From assembly GCF_013304735.1 (NCBI RefSeq), contig NZ_JAAITI010000003.1, positions 124,001-188,000 of the forward strand: a stretch of DNA of 64,000 nt. The letters run 5' to 3'. The notes under the pieces are model-generated. The model made no database searches, was not told the DNA's origin, and worked only from the letters and a program-made list of their open reading frames with translations. Origin of the DNA: Blautia luti. Its GTDB lineage: Bacteria; Bacillota; Clostridia; Lachnospirales; Lachnospiraceae. The translations under genes and the position numbers were made by a program. Positions 30,249 through 39,684 of the stretch are shown in pieces (the first letter of the stretch is position 1; every line of letters starts with the position of its first letter).

Positions 30249-32243
30249 TTAAGCCTCAATAATCCGCACATTCCAGGCAGGAATCTTCAGCTCTGTACCA
30301 GCCTTAATTTCCTTGCCGGTAATTACATCTTCTGCATCACCATATTTGTACGTAACAGCCTGTTCTGATCCTGAGTAATTCAGGAAATACCTGATCGTTT
30401 TTCCAAGATCATTCGTTCCTTTACGTACAATCACCGGATAGCTGTAACCGGATAACTCAACGCCTGCACTTCCAAGAGCATCTTTTATTACATTCTGAAG
30501 GGTGGCATCATCTGTCATACATCCCAGATAATATGCCGTACCTTTCCCATATTTATTTCTGGTTATGGCTGCATATCCCTTCCAGTTATAATGCTCATAT
30601 CCGGCAAGTACCTCTGCGCCTTCCGGTTTCAGAAGTTCCATAAATACCCTTGCTTCGCCATACAGCTTTCCGGCCAGCTTGACCTCCCGCGGAAATGTAA
30701 ACTGATTATAACTGATCCCCAGCGCACTTTTTAGAATATGCGGCTGTGCATCCACATGAACCTTCACATTCTCATTGGCAAAACCGCTCTTAAATGTCAC
30801 AACCAGCGTACCGCCTTCTTCCACATAACGATTCAGCCTCTGAAGTGTACTGTCCGGAACCGCATAAAGCGCCGGTACAAAAATCGCCTTATACCGGGAA
30901 AGATTCTCCGATTCCGGCCATACAAAATCACACTCCACATTCATCTGATACAGCGCATCATAAATCCAGCGAACCACATCATTGTAGCGGATTTCACCAT
31001 TATCCCCGGAAGTCGCCTGAATGCCAAACCAGTTCAATGCAGTCAGAGCCTCATTGCTCACCATCACAGCCACATCATTTTTCTTCTTAAGATTCACCAG
31101 ACGGCTGCCTTTTTCCCGAAATTCTTTTCCAATAATACAAGCCTCACGGTAAGTATCATTCTCCGCAAAATCATGGCTCAGAAGTCCCTTCCAGTAAGTT
31201 TCAAAAGAATTATGGATAGAATGCCAGTGCCAGTACATCACACTGTTGGCCCCGGATGCCAGATGACTGTAGGCACAGAGACGAAGCTGACCTTTATACG
31301 GCGTCCAGCACGGAAATCCCTGAGCTTCCGTCTCTAGTACCAGATAGTTATCATGCTTCAGACTGCGGATCATATCCCCTCCAAAAGCAATCTCCGTACC
31401 GGTCAGATCATCCTGAGACGGATGATAAATATCCGTTCCCGCAATGGTCAGAGCCTGTGATGCATGAAGATGATTCACATCCGGCTGTACACCGTAAGAA
31501 TATCCTCTCCACTCAAAATCCAGGTTGTGGGTAATAAACTGATCTTCCCTCTTATACTCGCTGACGATCCCGGCCTGCCAGCTTAAGAATTGATCCACCA
31601 GGGTCCGCTGGAACTTCTCAAACTCCGCACCCAGACTGCCATTAATCGTTCCCCTCACATCCGGAAAGTCTTCCCAGGCATCAATCCGGTTACTCCAGTA
31701 ATCCAGCCCAAATTCATGGTTCATGGCATCCAGATCATCCTGAAATTTTTTTCTTAAATATTTTACAAAAGCCAGCTGCACATTTTTGCCTGCTGTACCG
31801 TAATACTTGGTCTCATTATCCACCTGAAAACCAATGACACACTTCCTTCCTGCACTGACTTCCATCAGTTTCCGGATCACACGCTCCGCATAAAAAAGAT
31901 ACACCGGATTGGTAATATCCATAATCTGTCTGGCACCATAGATCCCCGCCCCATTTTTCGTCGTGGCAATCACATCCGGATGGGCCTTCACCATCCAGGC
32001 AGGAACCGCATACGTAGGCGTACCGATGATCACATGGATCCCGGCCTCCTCCATAGCATCCATCACACGCTCCACATGAGAAAAATCAAACACCCCATCC
32101 TGCGGCTCACAGGTACTCCACGTAGACTCCGCAATACGCACCGTATTGATCCCCGCTTTTTTCATCATTTCTATATCTTTATCAAGTCTGTCATACGGCA
32201 TGTATTCATCGTAGTATGCCGCGCCAAAAAGAAGTTTTTTCAT
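30249..32243 (-). CDS. Beta-galactosidase, glycoside hydrolase family 42
   Basis: The 664-residue intracellular enzyme starts KKLLFGAAYYDEYMP, has a TIM barrel with the acid/base Glu144 in QVDNETK and the nucleophile near Glu304 in LVLETEAQGF, then the GH42 trimerisation domain (about 395-590) and a C-terminal beta domain. It hydrolyses beta-galactosides such as galacto-oligosaccharides or plant galactan fragments. No signal peptide is present, so substrates must be imported. It is monocistronic, with a terminator on each side; a possible -10 TATAAT is about 90 bases upstream. Confidence 0.93.
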   Translation of the reverse strand: MKKLLFGAAYYDEYMPYDRLDKDIEMMKKAGINTVRIAESTWSTCEPQDGVFDFSHVERVMDAMEEAGIHVIIGTPTYAVPAWMVKAHPDVIATTKNGAGIYGARQIMDITNPVYLFYAERVIRKLMEVSAGRKCVIGFQVDNETKYYGTAGKNVQLAFVKYLRKKFQDDLDAMNHEFGLDYWSNRIDAWEDFPDVRGTINGSLGAEFEKFQRTLVDQFLSWQAGIVSEYKREDQFITHNLDFEWRGYSYGVQPDVNHLHASQALTIAGTDIYHPSQDDLTGTEIAFGGDMIRSLKHDNYLVLETEAQGFPCWTPYKGQLRLCAYSHLASGANSVMYWHWHSIHNSFETYWKGLLSHDFAENDTYREACIIGKEFREKGSRLVNLKKKNDVAVMVSNEALTALNWFGIQATSGDNGEIRYNDVVRWIYDALYQMNVECDFVWPESENLSRYKAIFVPALYAVPDSTLQRLNRYVEEGGTLVVTFKSGFANENVKVHVDAQPHILKSALGISYNQFTFPREVKLAGKLYGEARVFMELLKPEGAEVLAGYEHYNWKGYAAITRNKYGKGTAYYLGCMTDDATLQNVIKDALGSAGVELSGYSYPVIVRKGTNDLGKTIRYFLNYSGSEQAVTYKYGDAEDVITGKEIKAGTELKIPAWNVRIIEA

Positions 32244-32353
32244 ATCTTCCTCCCATGGTATATTTTGATAAATTTATCTTAACAGAAGTTTCCGATACAG
32301 GATATCATTTATTTGAATATTTTTTACAGATTATACCAACGTCCTCATTAACA

Positions 32354-32399
32354 GAAAAACCGCTCTTTTCTTTCATATTAAAATACGAGAAAAGAGCGG
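32354..32399 (-). terminator. Terminator of the class V aminotransferase gene
   Basis: Twelve-base stem CCGCTCTTTTCT (32360-32371) with AGAAAAGAGCGG (32388-32399), followed on the minus strand by TTTTTCTG. Confidence 0.9.
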
Positions 32400-32434
32400 T
32401 CTTCCATTTATTTTTTACAGTTATTTATTTTATC

Positions 32435-33730
32435 TTATTTACCCTCAGCGATCTCCTTGGTGATCTTCAGGAACTTATCAATATCGTCTGTTCCATGGCA
32501 GTGAAGCGGAGAAACACGAAGCGCACCCTCAAGACCAAGAGTTTCTACGATACGTTTGGAATACGGGCTGCTCTTTACACGCTCGAACAGAGTAACACCA
32601 TGCTCCAGATATCTTCTTGCACACTCTGCAAATTCAATACCCTCGATACCCATGGCAACAATGAGATCTTTGTATGTAAGATCCTCCATATCCACATAAA
32701 CCTGAACACCCGGGATATGACGAAGACCCGGAACCTTATCGGTACCTTCCAGCATACGGTACAGAAGCGCTCTCTCCTGAAGATGAATGTGATTCATACC
32801 CTCAACAAAAAGCTCACGCTTATTATATTTATGTGCGGAATCGCCCAGGAAATGTTTACCGATACTGCAAACATAATCAATAACAGCCATCATAGCCGCA
32901 AAGTTAGCCGGAGCCGGAGTACCAAGAGCCCAGACATTATCATCCTTGCAGGTCAGTTTGATATGCGGCATCACAGCAACACGGTCAGAAACATAAGCAT
33001 AACCACAACCACGAACACCAAAGAACTTATACGGAGCAAAGTTGCAGACATCCACACCCCAGTCCTCAACATCGATCACTGCATGAGGAGCATGCTGAAC
33101 CGCATCACTGACAATATAAATATCCGGATTGATCTCTTTTGCACGGCGTGCAATTTCCTTGATATCCATGATATTACCGGAAATATTGGAAGCAGCCATA
33201 ATGCTGAGAAGAACTGTATCCTTATCCACATACTTCATAATCTCATCCGGATCAAGACCACCCGTCACCTTATTAGCCGGAACCTCACGGAACTCCCTGC
33301 CAGTCTTCTTGCAATAATACTCAACCGCATCATGAGCAGACGGATGCTCCAGAGCAGAAGTAACTGCATTCTTACCCCAGTCAACACCTTCCATAATTGT
33401 ACCAACTGCATGGAACATAGTCTGGGAAGCAGTCAGTTCCGTAATCAGAGCACCACTCTTCGCACCAAAAATAACCTCAAGGATCTGCTGAGTACCATCC
33501 TTAACATAATCAGCCAGATCAAACCCTCTGCCACGTGCACGCTCCGGGCAATCCGGAAACTCCTCAATCGCAGCCTTAGCCTCAACCGCCTTCTTCAGTC
33601 TCAGAGAACCACCAGAGTTCTCAAAGAAAAGACGCGCACCATACTGCGGATCCTTATCTGCATAACAAAACTGAGATTTCAGCTTCTTCTGATATGTATC
33701 TGAAAATAAAACTCCATGATTAAATTCCAT
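32435..33730 (-). CDS. Class V aminotransferase-like PLP enzyme
   Basis: A 431-residue PLP protein of the NifS/CsdA fold. PLP-binding features are TASQTMFHAV (phosphate-binding helix), VSDAVQH (Asp199 and His203 over the ring) and Lys225 in FAPYKFFGVRG. There is no Cys-containing loop of a cysteine desulfurase at the usual place, so aminotransferase, kynureninase-like or lyase activity is more likely; I cannot assign a substrate. Start at 33730 follows GGAGAGG; the frame upstream is non-coding. It is a single-gene unit. Confidence 0.8.
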   Translation of the reverse strand: MEFNHGVLFSDTYQKKLKSQFCYADKDPQYGARLFFENSGGSLRLKKAVEAKAAIEEFPDCPERARGRGFDLADYVKDGTQQILEVIFGAKSGALITELTASQTMFHAVGTIMEGVDWGKNAVTSALEHPSAHDAVEYYCKKTGREFREVPANKVTGGLDPDEIMKYVDKDTVLLSIMAASNISGNIMDIKEIARRAKEINPDIYIVSDAVQHAPHAVIDVEDWGVDVCNFAPYKFFGVRGCGYAYVSDRVAVMPHIKLTCKDDNVWALGTPAPANFAAMMAVIDYVCSIGKHFLGDSAHKYNKRELFVEGMNHIHLQERALLYRMLEGTDKVPGLRHIPGVQVYVDMEDLTYKDLIVAMGIEGIEFAECARRYLEHGVTLFERVKSSPYSKRIVETLGLEGALRVSPLHCHGTDDIDKFLKITKEIAEGK

Positions 33731-33965
33731 AATGATATCCTCTCCTTCATCACACAAAGCCCCGGTCTCCCGGATAGCCATCAATTCATGAACACCCTCG
33801 TTTCACGACTGCGTTCATTATATCTCTTTCATCAGAAGATAGCATAACACATTTATAAATAGTTATAAAATGAATAATGTGAGTGTATTATATTAACATT
33901 GTTTATATTTTAACACAGCATAACAGCCATGTAATACTGCAAAAAAGTTGCTGTTGATACTTCCG
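33731..33965. other. AT-rich intergenic region upstream of the aminotransferase
   Basis: Very AT-rich leader and promoter region. On the minus strand it has TATAAT-like boxes near 33880-33890 and 33840-33845 but no convincing -35 partner. No gene. Confidence 0.4.
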
Positions 33966-34130
33966 TCAAACCACAAACAAACTCAGCCTTTCCTCCCAGC
34001 CGTCCAGCGCAGCGCTGACGGCTCATCCAACTCCCGGGCCACCACTCAACCTATCACTCTAAACCAACCTACCGAGCAGCCACCCTACCCTCCCGCCCTG
34101 AAAAGCCAGCCCGTGAGGCGTCCCTTTCAT
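33966..34130. repeat. Dispersed non-coding repeat, copy 1
   Basis: From TCAAACCACAA to GGCGTCCCTTTCA this stretch closely matches 52480-52636 plus 52825-52840. Shared blocks include ACTCAGCCTTTCCTCCCAGC, the hairpin AGCCGTC-CAGCGCAGCGCT-GACGGCT, GAGCAGCCACCCTA and CCGCCCTGAAAAGCCAGCCC. Both copies sit next to the terminator of a minus-strand gene. No conserved reading frame was found. Confidence 0.85.
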
Positions 34131-34147
34131 GTGCGTCCCTTTTCCCA

Positions 34148-34195
34148 CAAAAAAAGCCGAACCAGCCACACCACAGCCAGTTCAGCTTCCTCCCA
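34148..34195 (-). terminator. Terminator of the YczE-like gene
   Basis: On the minus strand GCTGAACTGGC and GCTGGTTCGGC pair with some G-U pairs around a short loop and are followed by TTTTTTTG. Confidence 0.7.
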
Positions 34196-34200
34196 GAAAC

Positions 34201-34842
34201 TCACTCCCCATCAACCCAGGCAAGCAACTTCCCAGTAAAAACTCTATTAAAGAAATGGATCACCGGCCCCAAACCAAAAGCCGTCACCAGCGTACCAATT
34301 CCCACAACACCACCAGTCAGATAACAGATCAGTGCACAAAGCACATCATTAGACATCCTGTGCCAGAAATAAGGAATCCTCGGCCACTTCTCCGTCATGA
34401 TCAAAGAAAGACTATCATAAGGCGCAACCCCCTCATCCGGCATCTGATACATCGACAACCCCAGACAGCAGATCACAACCCCAATACACAGCGCAACCAA
34501 TCTCACCGGCAGCGCCACAAGCTCCAATCCCATAACTCCATGAAAAATATTATAAAAAAACGTAATAATATAAGCCAGGCACACCGCATTTACAACTGTA
34601 CCAATCCCCAGAAACTTCCTTCCAAAAGCAATCTCAATAATCAACAGCACAATATTCACAATCAGCTGAAAATTACCATAAGCCATACCAAGCATATCCG
34701 CAACCGCCATATTCATTCCACTAAACGGATCCGTACCAAGCCCGGCCAGCTTAAAAATTCCAATCCCCATACCTGCAAAAACATTTCCGATGCACATGAT
34801 CAGAACATGCTTCCAGTTAATATTCCTCAAATACTCCCCCAT
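34201..34842 (-). CDS. YczE/YitT-like polytopic membrane protein
   Basis: The 213-residue protein has about five to six membrane helices with the family-type first motif GNVFAGMGIGIFKLAGLGTDPFSG and a later MPDEGVAPYDSLSLIM. YczE/YyaS-type proteins are common in Firmicutes with no proven function. The start at 34842 has AGAGAGG about ten bases upstream; the longer frame to 34890 lacks one. Stand-alone gene, bounded by terminators and by the repeat on its 3' side. Confidence 0.78.
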   Translation of the reverse strand: MGEYLRNINWKHVLIMCIGNVFAGMGIGIFKLAGLGTDPFSGMNMAVADMLGMAYGNFQLIVNIVLLIIEIAFGRKFLGIGTVVNAVCLAYIITFFYNIFHGVMGLELVALPVRLVALCIGVVICCLGLSMYQMPDEGVAPYDSLSLIMTEKWPRIPYFWHRMSNDVLCALICYLTGGVVGIGTLVTAFGLGPVIHFFNRVFTGKLLAWVDGE

Positions 34843-34961
34843 AGCATCAATTCCTCTCTCTTTCAAAACAATCATAATCAATATACACAACTTTTTTCAT
34901 TTTACCACACCCAACCACCCCTGTAAAACACAAAAAGACACAAAAAGCCAAAAAAATCAAC

Positions 34962-35013
34962 AAAAAAAGACATCCTGCAGACCGTTTAACCGAATCCACA
35001 GGATATCCTCTTT
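34962..35013 (-). terminator. Terminator of the tartrate operon
   Basis: ATCCTG (34972-34977) and CAGGAT (34999-35004) with A-rich flanks (AAAAAGA/TCTTTTTTT), ending on the minus strand in TTTTTTTG. Confidence 0.75.
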
Positions 35014-35120
35014 TTCATATCACGCCATTATTTTACGATCACCATTCAATCCCGAACCCCTCATGGCAGAGCTCCGGCACCTCAGATATCACGAAAACTT
35101 TTTTCAATATTATCCAAATA

Positions 35121-35753
35121 TTATTTAATAAACTTAACCTCTGGATAAATCGCCTGCTTAGCAGCCTCTTTGCGCTCATTAAATACAACCTTATTCTCCT
35201 CAAACAGGTTGCGGCCCTGAGCATCGATAGACACGATCAGCGGACCAAACTCCTTAACCTTATTGCACCATAAAGTCTCAGGCATACCAAGCTCATCCCA
35301 GTGATGCTCAACAATCTTCTCAACCTCTGTAGCAGCCACAACTGCACATCCAGCCGGGAAAACACAATGGATAGCACCGAACTCTTTACAAGCACGCTCC
35401 GTATTCGGGCCCATACCACCTTTACCAACGATCACTCTGACACCAGTCAGTTTTGTAAACTCATACTCGAACTTCTCCATACGCATGGAAGTTGTCGGTC
35501 CTACAGAAACCATCTCGTAATCATCCTCTGTACCTTCGATCTTGCGAACGATCGGGCCGGCATGGAAAATCGCTTTGTTGCGGATATCATACGGAAGCTC
35601 TCTTCCATACTCAACCAGACGACGGTGAGCAACGTCACGGCAGGTCATCAGATCTCCGTCCAGCCATACAATATCGCCGATTTTGATATCAGCCAGGTCT
35701 TCTGCGCTTATAGGTGTAATAAGAACTTTTTTATCTCCTCTGATTTCGATCAT
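35121..35753 (-). CDS. ttdB: L(+)-tartrate dehydratase subunit beta
   Basis: The 210-residue protein is very like E. coli TtdB throughout: [70 protein letters not shown] and [11 protein letters not shown]. With TtdA it forms the iron-sulfur dehydratase that turns L-tartrate into oxaloacetate. Fumarase beta subunits share the fold, but the TtdA partner here is of the tartrate type. It begins 20 bases after ttdA with GGAGGG. Confidence 0.9.
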   Translation of the reverse strand: MIEIRGDKKVLITPISAEDLADIKIGDIVWLDGDLMTCRDVAHRRLVEYGRELPYDIRNKAIFHAGPIVRKIEGTEDDYEMVSVGPTTSMRMEKFEYEFTKLTGVRVIVGKGGMGPNTERACKEFGAIHCVFPAGCAVVAATEVEKIVEHHWDELGMPETLWCNKVKEFGPLIVSIDAQGRNLFEENKVVFNERKEAAKQAIYPEVKFIK

Positions 35754-35773
35754 GATTTTTCCCTCCGTTTATA

Positions 35774-36679
35774 TTAAGCATTAAATTTCCATGTGGAATG
35801 AGTATCACAGGTTACTGTAAGATCCGGATTTACAACCAAATGTCCACGACGGTGAGACCAGCATCCAACGTTTACTGCAACACCGATGGTAGATGGATGA
35901 CGCGCGGTATTCTCGATGTTAACACCCATTACAGAATACTTTCCGCCCATACCCTGCGGTCCAAGGCCGATCGCATTGATACCGTCCTCAAGAAGCTTCT
36001 CCATTTTTGCCGCGTTTGCGTTGTCATTGTGAGAACCGATCGGACGCATCAGCGCTTTCTTGGAGTTCAGGGCAGCTGTCTCTACAGATGTACCTACACC
36101 AACACCAACAAGAAGTGGAGGACACGCATTCAGTCCATAAGTTGTCATCTGATCCAGAACAAAATCTGTAACACCCTCATAACCGGCACCTGGCATCAGA
36201 ACCATTGCTTTTCCAGGAAGGGTACATCCGCCGCCTGCCATGTATGCGTAGATCTCACATTTATCGCTGTTCGGAACAATATCCCACCATACAGTCGGAG
36301 TTCCTTTACCAACGTTTTTCTTTGTGTTGTACTCATCAAAAGTCTCAACGGAATTATGTCTTAACGGTGCTGCAAAAGTAGCCTGAACAACAGCATCTTT
36401 CAGAAGTGCTTCCAGCTCATTGATATACGGGAAATTTGTTCCGCATTTCAGCCAGAACTGAAGAACACCTGTATCCTGACAGCTTGGACGGTTCAGCTCT
36501 ACAGCAAGACCCTGGTTCTTTGTCATTGTCTCATAGAGAACTTTTGGAAGTGCAGCTGTTTCCTGGGAACCAAGCTCTTCCAGTTTCTTAACTACGTCAT
36601 CCGGTAATTTTTTTCCAATATGGGCAACAAAATCTGCTACCATGTCTGTTAATACTTTAACTCCATTTTCCTTAGTCAT
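35774..36679 (-). CDS. ttdA: L(+)-tartrate dehydratase subunit alpha
   Basis: The 301-residue subunit carries the [4Fe-4S] cluster ligands expected for this class: Cys67 in RPSCQDTG, Cys186 in NACPPLLVGVG and the Cys in NVGCWSHRRG near the C-terminus. Stretches such as AAPLRHNSVETFDEYNTKKN, YMAGGGCTLPGKA, LMPGAGYEGV and ARHPSTIGVAV follow E. coli TtdA rather than the fumarases. The enzyme is oxygen-sensitive, fitting an anaerobe. Gene order is transporter, ttdA, ttdB, with a LysR gene divergent, which parallels ttdR-ttdABT of enterobacteria. Confidence 0.92.
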   Translation of the reverse strand: MTKENGVKVLTDMVADFVAHIGKKLPDDVVKKLEELGSQETAALPKVLYETMTKNQGLAVELNRPSCQDTGVLQFWLKCGTNFPYINELEALLKDAVVQATFAAPLRHNSVETFDEYNTKKNVGKGTPTVWWDIVPNSDKCEIYAYMAGGGCTLPGKAMVLMPGAGYEGVTDFVLDQMTTYGLNACPPLLVGVGVGTSVETAALNSKKALMRPIGSHNDNANAAKMEKLLEDGINAIGLGPQGMGGKYSVMGVNIENTARHPSTIGVAVNVGCWSHRRGHLVVNPDLTVTCDTHSTWKFNA

Positions 36680-36891
36680 GATTTACCTCCTGATATGGTT
36701 CGATGGTTTAATGTTTTTTAGTTACATAGGTTTACATAAATTTGGTTGGTTGTTTCATCATTAATTTGGCTGATTAATGGTTAAGATGGCTTTTTAGGTT
36801 ATTTATTGACTTATTTATTTCTTCCCCTGCGCTTTATGATCGGCGCAGAGAGAACTAACTTAATTGATCAAAAGTTTCTCCCTTTATCCTC

Positions 36892-38157
36892 TTACGGATA
36901 AAACGGGAACAGGATCGGTAACAGGATCATACAGATCACAAAAGATACCAGGATCAGCGGCAGACCGGATTTTACGTAGTCTTTGAATTTGTATCCTCCA
37001 AGACCAACTACCATGGTGTTTGCCGGCATACCGATCGGTGTTGCATATGCACAGGAACCTGCGATAACCGTTGCGATAACAACAGCTCTCGGATCTGCTC
37101 CCAGGTTGTTCGCAAGAGATACCGCGATCGGGATCATCAGTGCTGTGGTTGCTGTATTTGACATAAAATTTGTCAGTACACAGGTTACAATAAAGATCAC
37201 CAGAAGAAGAAGGATCGGACTTGGATCAGATCCAAGAAGTCCCACGATTTTATCTGCGATCAGCTCTCCGGCTCCGGTTGTATCCAGCGCTTTTGCAAGT
37301 GTCAGAGAACCGCCGAAAAGAAATACAACTTTCAGATCAATGGATTTCAGTGCTTCCTTCTCGGAAATAACTCCTGTCAGAACCAGGATGATCGCTCCGA
37401 TACATGCAGAAACCTCAATGCTGATACCTATCTCTTTCTCAAAGATCATTGCAAGGATCACAAGGATCAGAGCTACCAGAGAAACGGTCTGTTTCCACTT
37501 CGGTACATGGCTGAAATCCTGCTGATCTTCAAGCGCTTCCCCGGATGCATTCTTTCCGTCCGGAAGAAATTTATATCCGATAAGGATAAAGTAGAGGATT
37601 CCGATCAGAAGCATTGGAACTCCAACCGGTGCATACATAAAGAAGCTTGTGGAAAGCCCCATCTCCTGAAGTGCATTCACACCCATCAGGTTTCCCGGTG
37701 CACCAATGATAGAAAGGTTTCCACCAAGAGCAGCGGCAAATACCAGCGGCATCAGAAGACGGCTTCTGGAATAACCGGACTCATCAGCGATTCCACAGAC
37801 TACCGGGATCAGCACTGCTGCGGTACCTGTGTTGGATAAGAATCCGGACATTACACCTACAATTACCATGATCGCGATGATCAGTGTTTTTTCTGTTCTG
37901 GCAAATTTTGTGACCAGTCCTCCGATCTTATTTGCCATTCCTGTTTCAAACAATGCCTGGCCAACTACAAACATGCCAACGCAAAGGATTACGTTACTGT
38001 TTACATACTGTGAAAACGTTGTTGTCGCATCCACAACTCCTGTAAGGGTCAGGCCGATCGCACAGATCGAAGCCGTCAGACCAAGAGGAATTTTTTCAAG
38101 GATGAAACTGATAATGGTGAACACAAGAAACAGCAATGTGATAGTTGTCTGAGACAT
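36892..38157 (-). CDS. DASS-family dicarboxylate/tartrate transporter
   Basis: A 421-residue transporter of the SLC13/DASS (CitT, TtdT, ArsB superfamily) type with about eleven membrane helices in two inverted halves. Both substrate-binding SNT motifs are seen: GFLSNTGTAAVLIPV (first half) and TNFMSNTATTALMIPIA (second half). Upstream of ttdAB and divergent from a LysR gene, it is probably the tartrate importer or a tartrate/succinate antiporter as TtdT. Start has AAGGAG; a promoter candidate is at 38234-38263. Confidence 0.88.
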   Translation of the reverse strand: MSQTTITLLFLVFTIISFILEKIPLGLTASICAIGLTLTGVVDATTTFSQYVNSNVILCVGMFVVGQALFETGMANKIGGLVTKFARTEKTLIIAIMVIVGVMSGFLSNTGTAAVLIPVVCGIADESGYSRSRLLMPLVFAAALGGNLSIIGAPGNLMGVNALQEMGLSTSFFMYAPVGVPMLLIGILYFILIGYKFLPDGKNASGEALEDQQDFSHVPKWKQTVSLVALILVILAMIFEKEIGISIEVSACIGAIILVLTGVISEKEALKSIDLKVVFLFGGSLTLAKALDTTGAGELIADKIVGLLGSDPSPILLLLVIFIVTCVLTNFMSNTATTALMIPIAVSLANNLGADPRAVVIATVIAGSCAYATPIGMPANTMVVGLGGYKFKDYVKSGLPLILVSFVICMILLPILFPFYP

Positions 38158-38506
38158 TTCTGTACTCTCCTTCCATTAAGTTTTGGTTTTCTCCTGAAAA
38201 GTATAGGCCGTACACGTTTCTTTTGATGGTTCCATTATAACCGGTGTACATATAAAAAAACAAATTAATGAAACACATATCCCCATAAAAAATTTTTATA
38301 CTCTCAATTTTTAATGATAATTTTTATGCACTATTACCACAAAACTTTCTCGTTTTCAAATGAATATGGAATTTTTCACATGTCCATGATATCTTTATAA
38401 TGACAGTCAGCTCCAAAGAGCATGTCCTGTTCCGAATTTCTTTCGATAAAAAACAGCGAAATCTGTCAAAAATTTCATCTGATCATACACGGAGAGAAGG
38501 TATATT
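38158..38506. other. Divergent regulatory region between transporter and LysR gene
   Basis: A 349-base, AT-rich gap. It contains one transporter promoter candidate (38234-38263) and several A/T dyads around 38280-38340, where a LysR protein would be expected to bind; no T-N11-A box stands out enough to name. Confidence 0.5.
38234..38263 (-). promoter_or_regulatory. Promoter candidate of the tartrate operon
   Basis: Minus-strand TTGTTT (38258-38263), 18-base spacer, TATAAT (38234-38239), about 75 bases before the transporter start. Confidence 0.6.
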
Positions 38507-39406
38507 ATGACACTGAATCAACTACGCTATTTCTGCACAGCCAGCCGCTGCCACAGCATCACAAAAGCAGCCGAAGAATTATATGTGACCCAACCAACCA
38601 TTTCCATGGCCATTCGCGACCTGGAAATCGAATTCGGAATCAGTCTTTTTTCCAGAAAAGGAAATCAGCTGAGTCTGACCCAGGAGGGAGAATCCTTCTA
38701 CAAAAAAGCTACTTATATTCTTCAATATTGTAATGAACTTCAGGCTGACTACTCCAGCATGTCCAGGGTAAAACCCCCTCTTCGCATTGGAATCCCGCCC
38801 ATGCTGAGTACTGTATTTTTCCCGGAGCTGCTTATGGCATTTCATGAAAAACACCCGGAGATCGCCGTGGTCCTGGAGGAATATGGATCTGTCCGTGCCT
38901 GCAACCTGGTGCAGGATGACACCCTGGATGTAGCTCTGGTCAATATGGAACAGTATAATATTGATAAATTCCACAACGCTGTCCTGGCCAACGACCAGGT
39001 AGTTTTCTGCGTAAGCAATGACCATAAACTGGCAGAAAAAGAATCTGTCACAACAAAAGAAATGTCAAAAGAACAGCTGATCTTTTTTAACGCGGATTCT
39101 GTCCAGAATCAGATCCTGAAAATGCGTTTTGAAATGGACGGCTACAAGCCCAATGTCGTGATGCGAAGTAGCCAGATCTACACTACTTTGCAGTTTGTAA
39201 AAACCGGAAAATACGGCTGTTTTCTCTATTCCAGCATGACCGATAAATTTTCCTCTTCCAATATTACCGGCATCCCTCTCAATCCACCTGTCCGCATAAA
39301 AATCGGCATGGTATGGAAAAAAAGCAAATACATCAGCGGCGATATGCTGACATTTCTGCATTTCACCCGCATGTATTACAAAGAACATCCGCTGATAGAA
39401 AAATAA
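38507..39406 (+). CDS. LysR-family transcriptional regulator (TtdR-like position)
   Basis: The 299-residue regulator has the LysR winged helix at 1-60 (LNQLRYFCTASRCHSITKAA, then TQPTISMAIRDLE) and a substrate-binding domain at about 88-290. Its divergence from the transporter and ttdAB makes it the likely activator of that operon, with tartrate or another dicarboxylate as co-inducer. AGAGAAGG precedes the ATG. Downstream is the glycine symporter unit with its own promoter, so it is monocistronic. Confidence 0.92.
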   Translation: MTLNQLRYFCTASRCHSITKAAEELYVTQPTISMAIRDLEIEFGISLFSRKGNQLSLTQEGESFYKKATYILQYCNELQADYSSMSRVKPPLRIGIPPMLSTVFFPELLMAFHEKHPEIAVVLEEYGSVRACNLVQDDTLDVALVNMEQYNIDKFHNAVLANDQVVFCVSNDHKLAEKESVTTKEMSKEQLIFFNADSVQNQILKMRFEMDGYKPNVVMRSSQIYTTLQFVKTGKYGCFLYSSMTDKFSSSNITGIPLNPPVRIKIGMVWKKSKYISGDMLTFLHFTRMYYKEHPLIEK

Positions 39407-39475
39407 CAATTTACCAGATCCTGATTATATGTCGATTAATATTTCTAATAAATGGAATTTTTTTAATAAAACCCA

Positions 39476-39504
39476 TTGAAATCCGTCAATTCATGTGATA
39501 CTCT
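39476..39504 (+). promoter_or_regulatory. Promoter candidate of the riboswitch/symporter unit
   Basis: TTGAAA (39476-39481), 17-base spacer, TACTCT (39499-39504), about 85 bases before the riboswitch. Confidence 0.55.
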
Positions 39505-39590
39505 GTGTTACAGTGTATTTCTACACAAAACGAATGACCGCTACCACCGTACACAAAAAGGTCCTGGCATCATTCAAAAATAAAAAAACT

Positions 39591-39679
39591 CAGGAGAGTC
39601 TCTTCTGAAAAGAAGAGCGCCGAAGGTGTACGCAGCACACAAAATGCTGTAAATCTCTCAGGCAAAAGGATGGAGGAAA
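39591..39679 (+). ncRNA. Glycine riboswitch (single aptamer)
   Basis: The RNA has the conserved glycine aptamer elements in order: GGAGAG (P1 side), a TCTCTTCTGAAAAGAAGAG hairpin, GCGCCGAAGG core, a second hairpin (GCAGCACACAAAATGCTG) and TCTCTCAGGCAAAAGGA. The 3' side runs straight into the GGAGG ribosome site of the symporter gene, with no terminator, so control is probably at translation initiation, by access to the ribosome site. No second aptamer is seen. Confidence 0.9.
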
Positions 39680-39684
39680 GAGTA

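Noticed and set aside
32216-33703. Long plus-strand open frame opposite the aminotransferase
   Set aside because: It is the antisense shadow of a gene with clear PLP motifs and has no ribosome site or recognisable domain.
35121-36679. Two-subunit class I fumarase
   Set aside because: Length-wide match to TtdA/TtdB motifs (RHNSVE, GGGCTLPG, GVAVNVGCWSHRRG), with transporter and LysR context, favours tartrate dehydratase.
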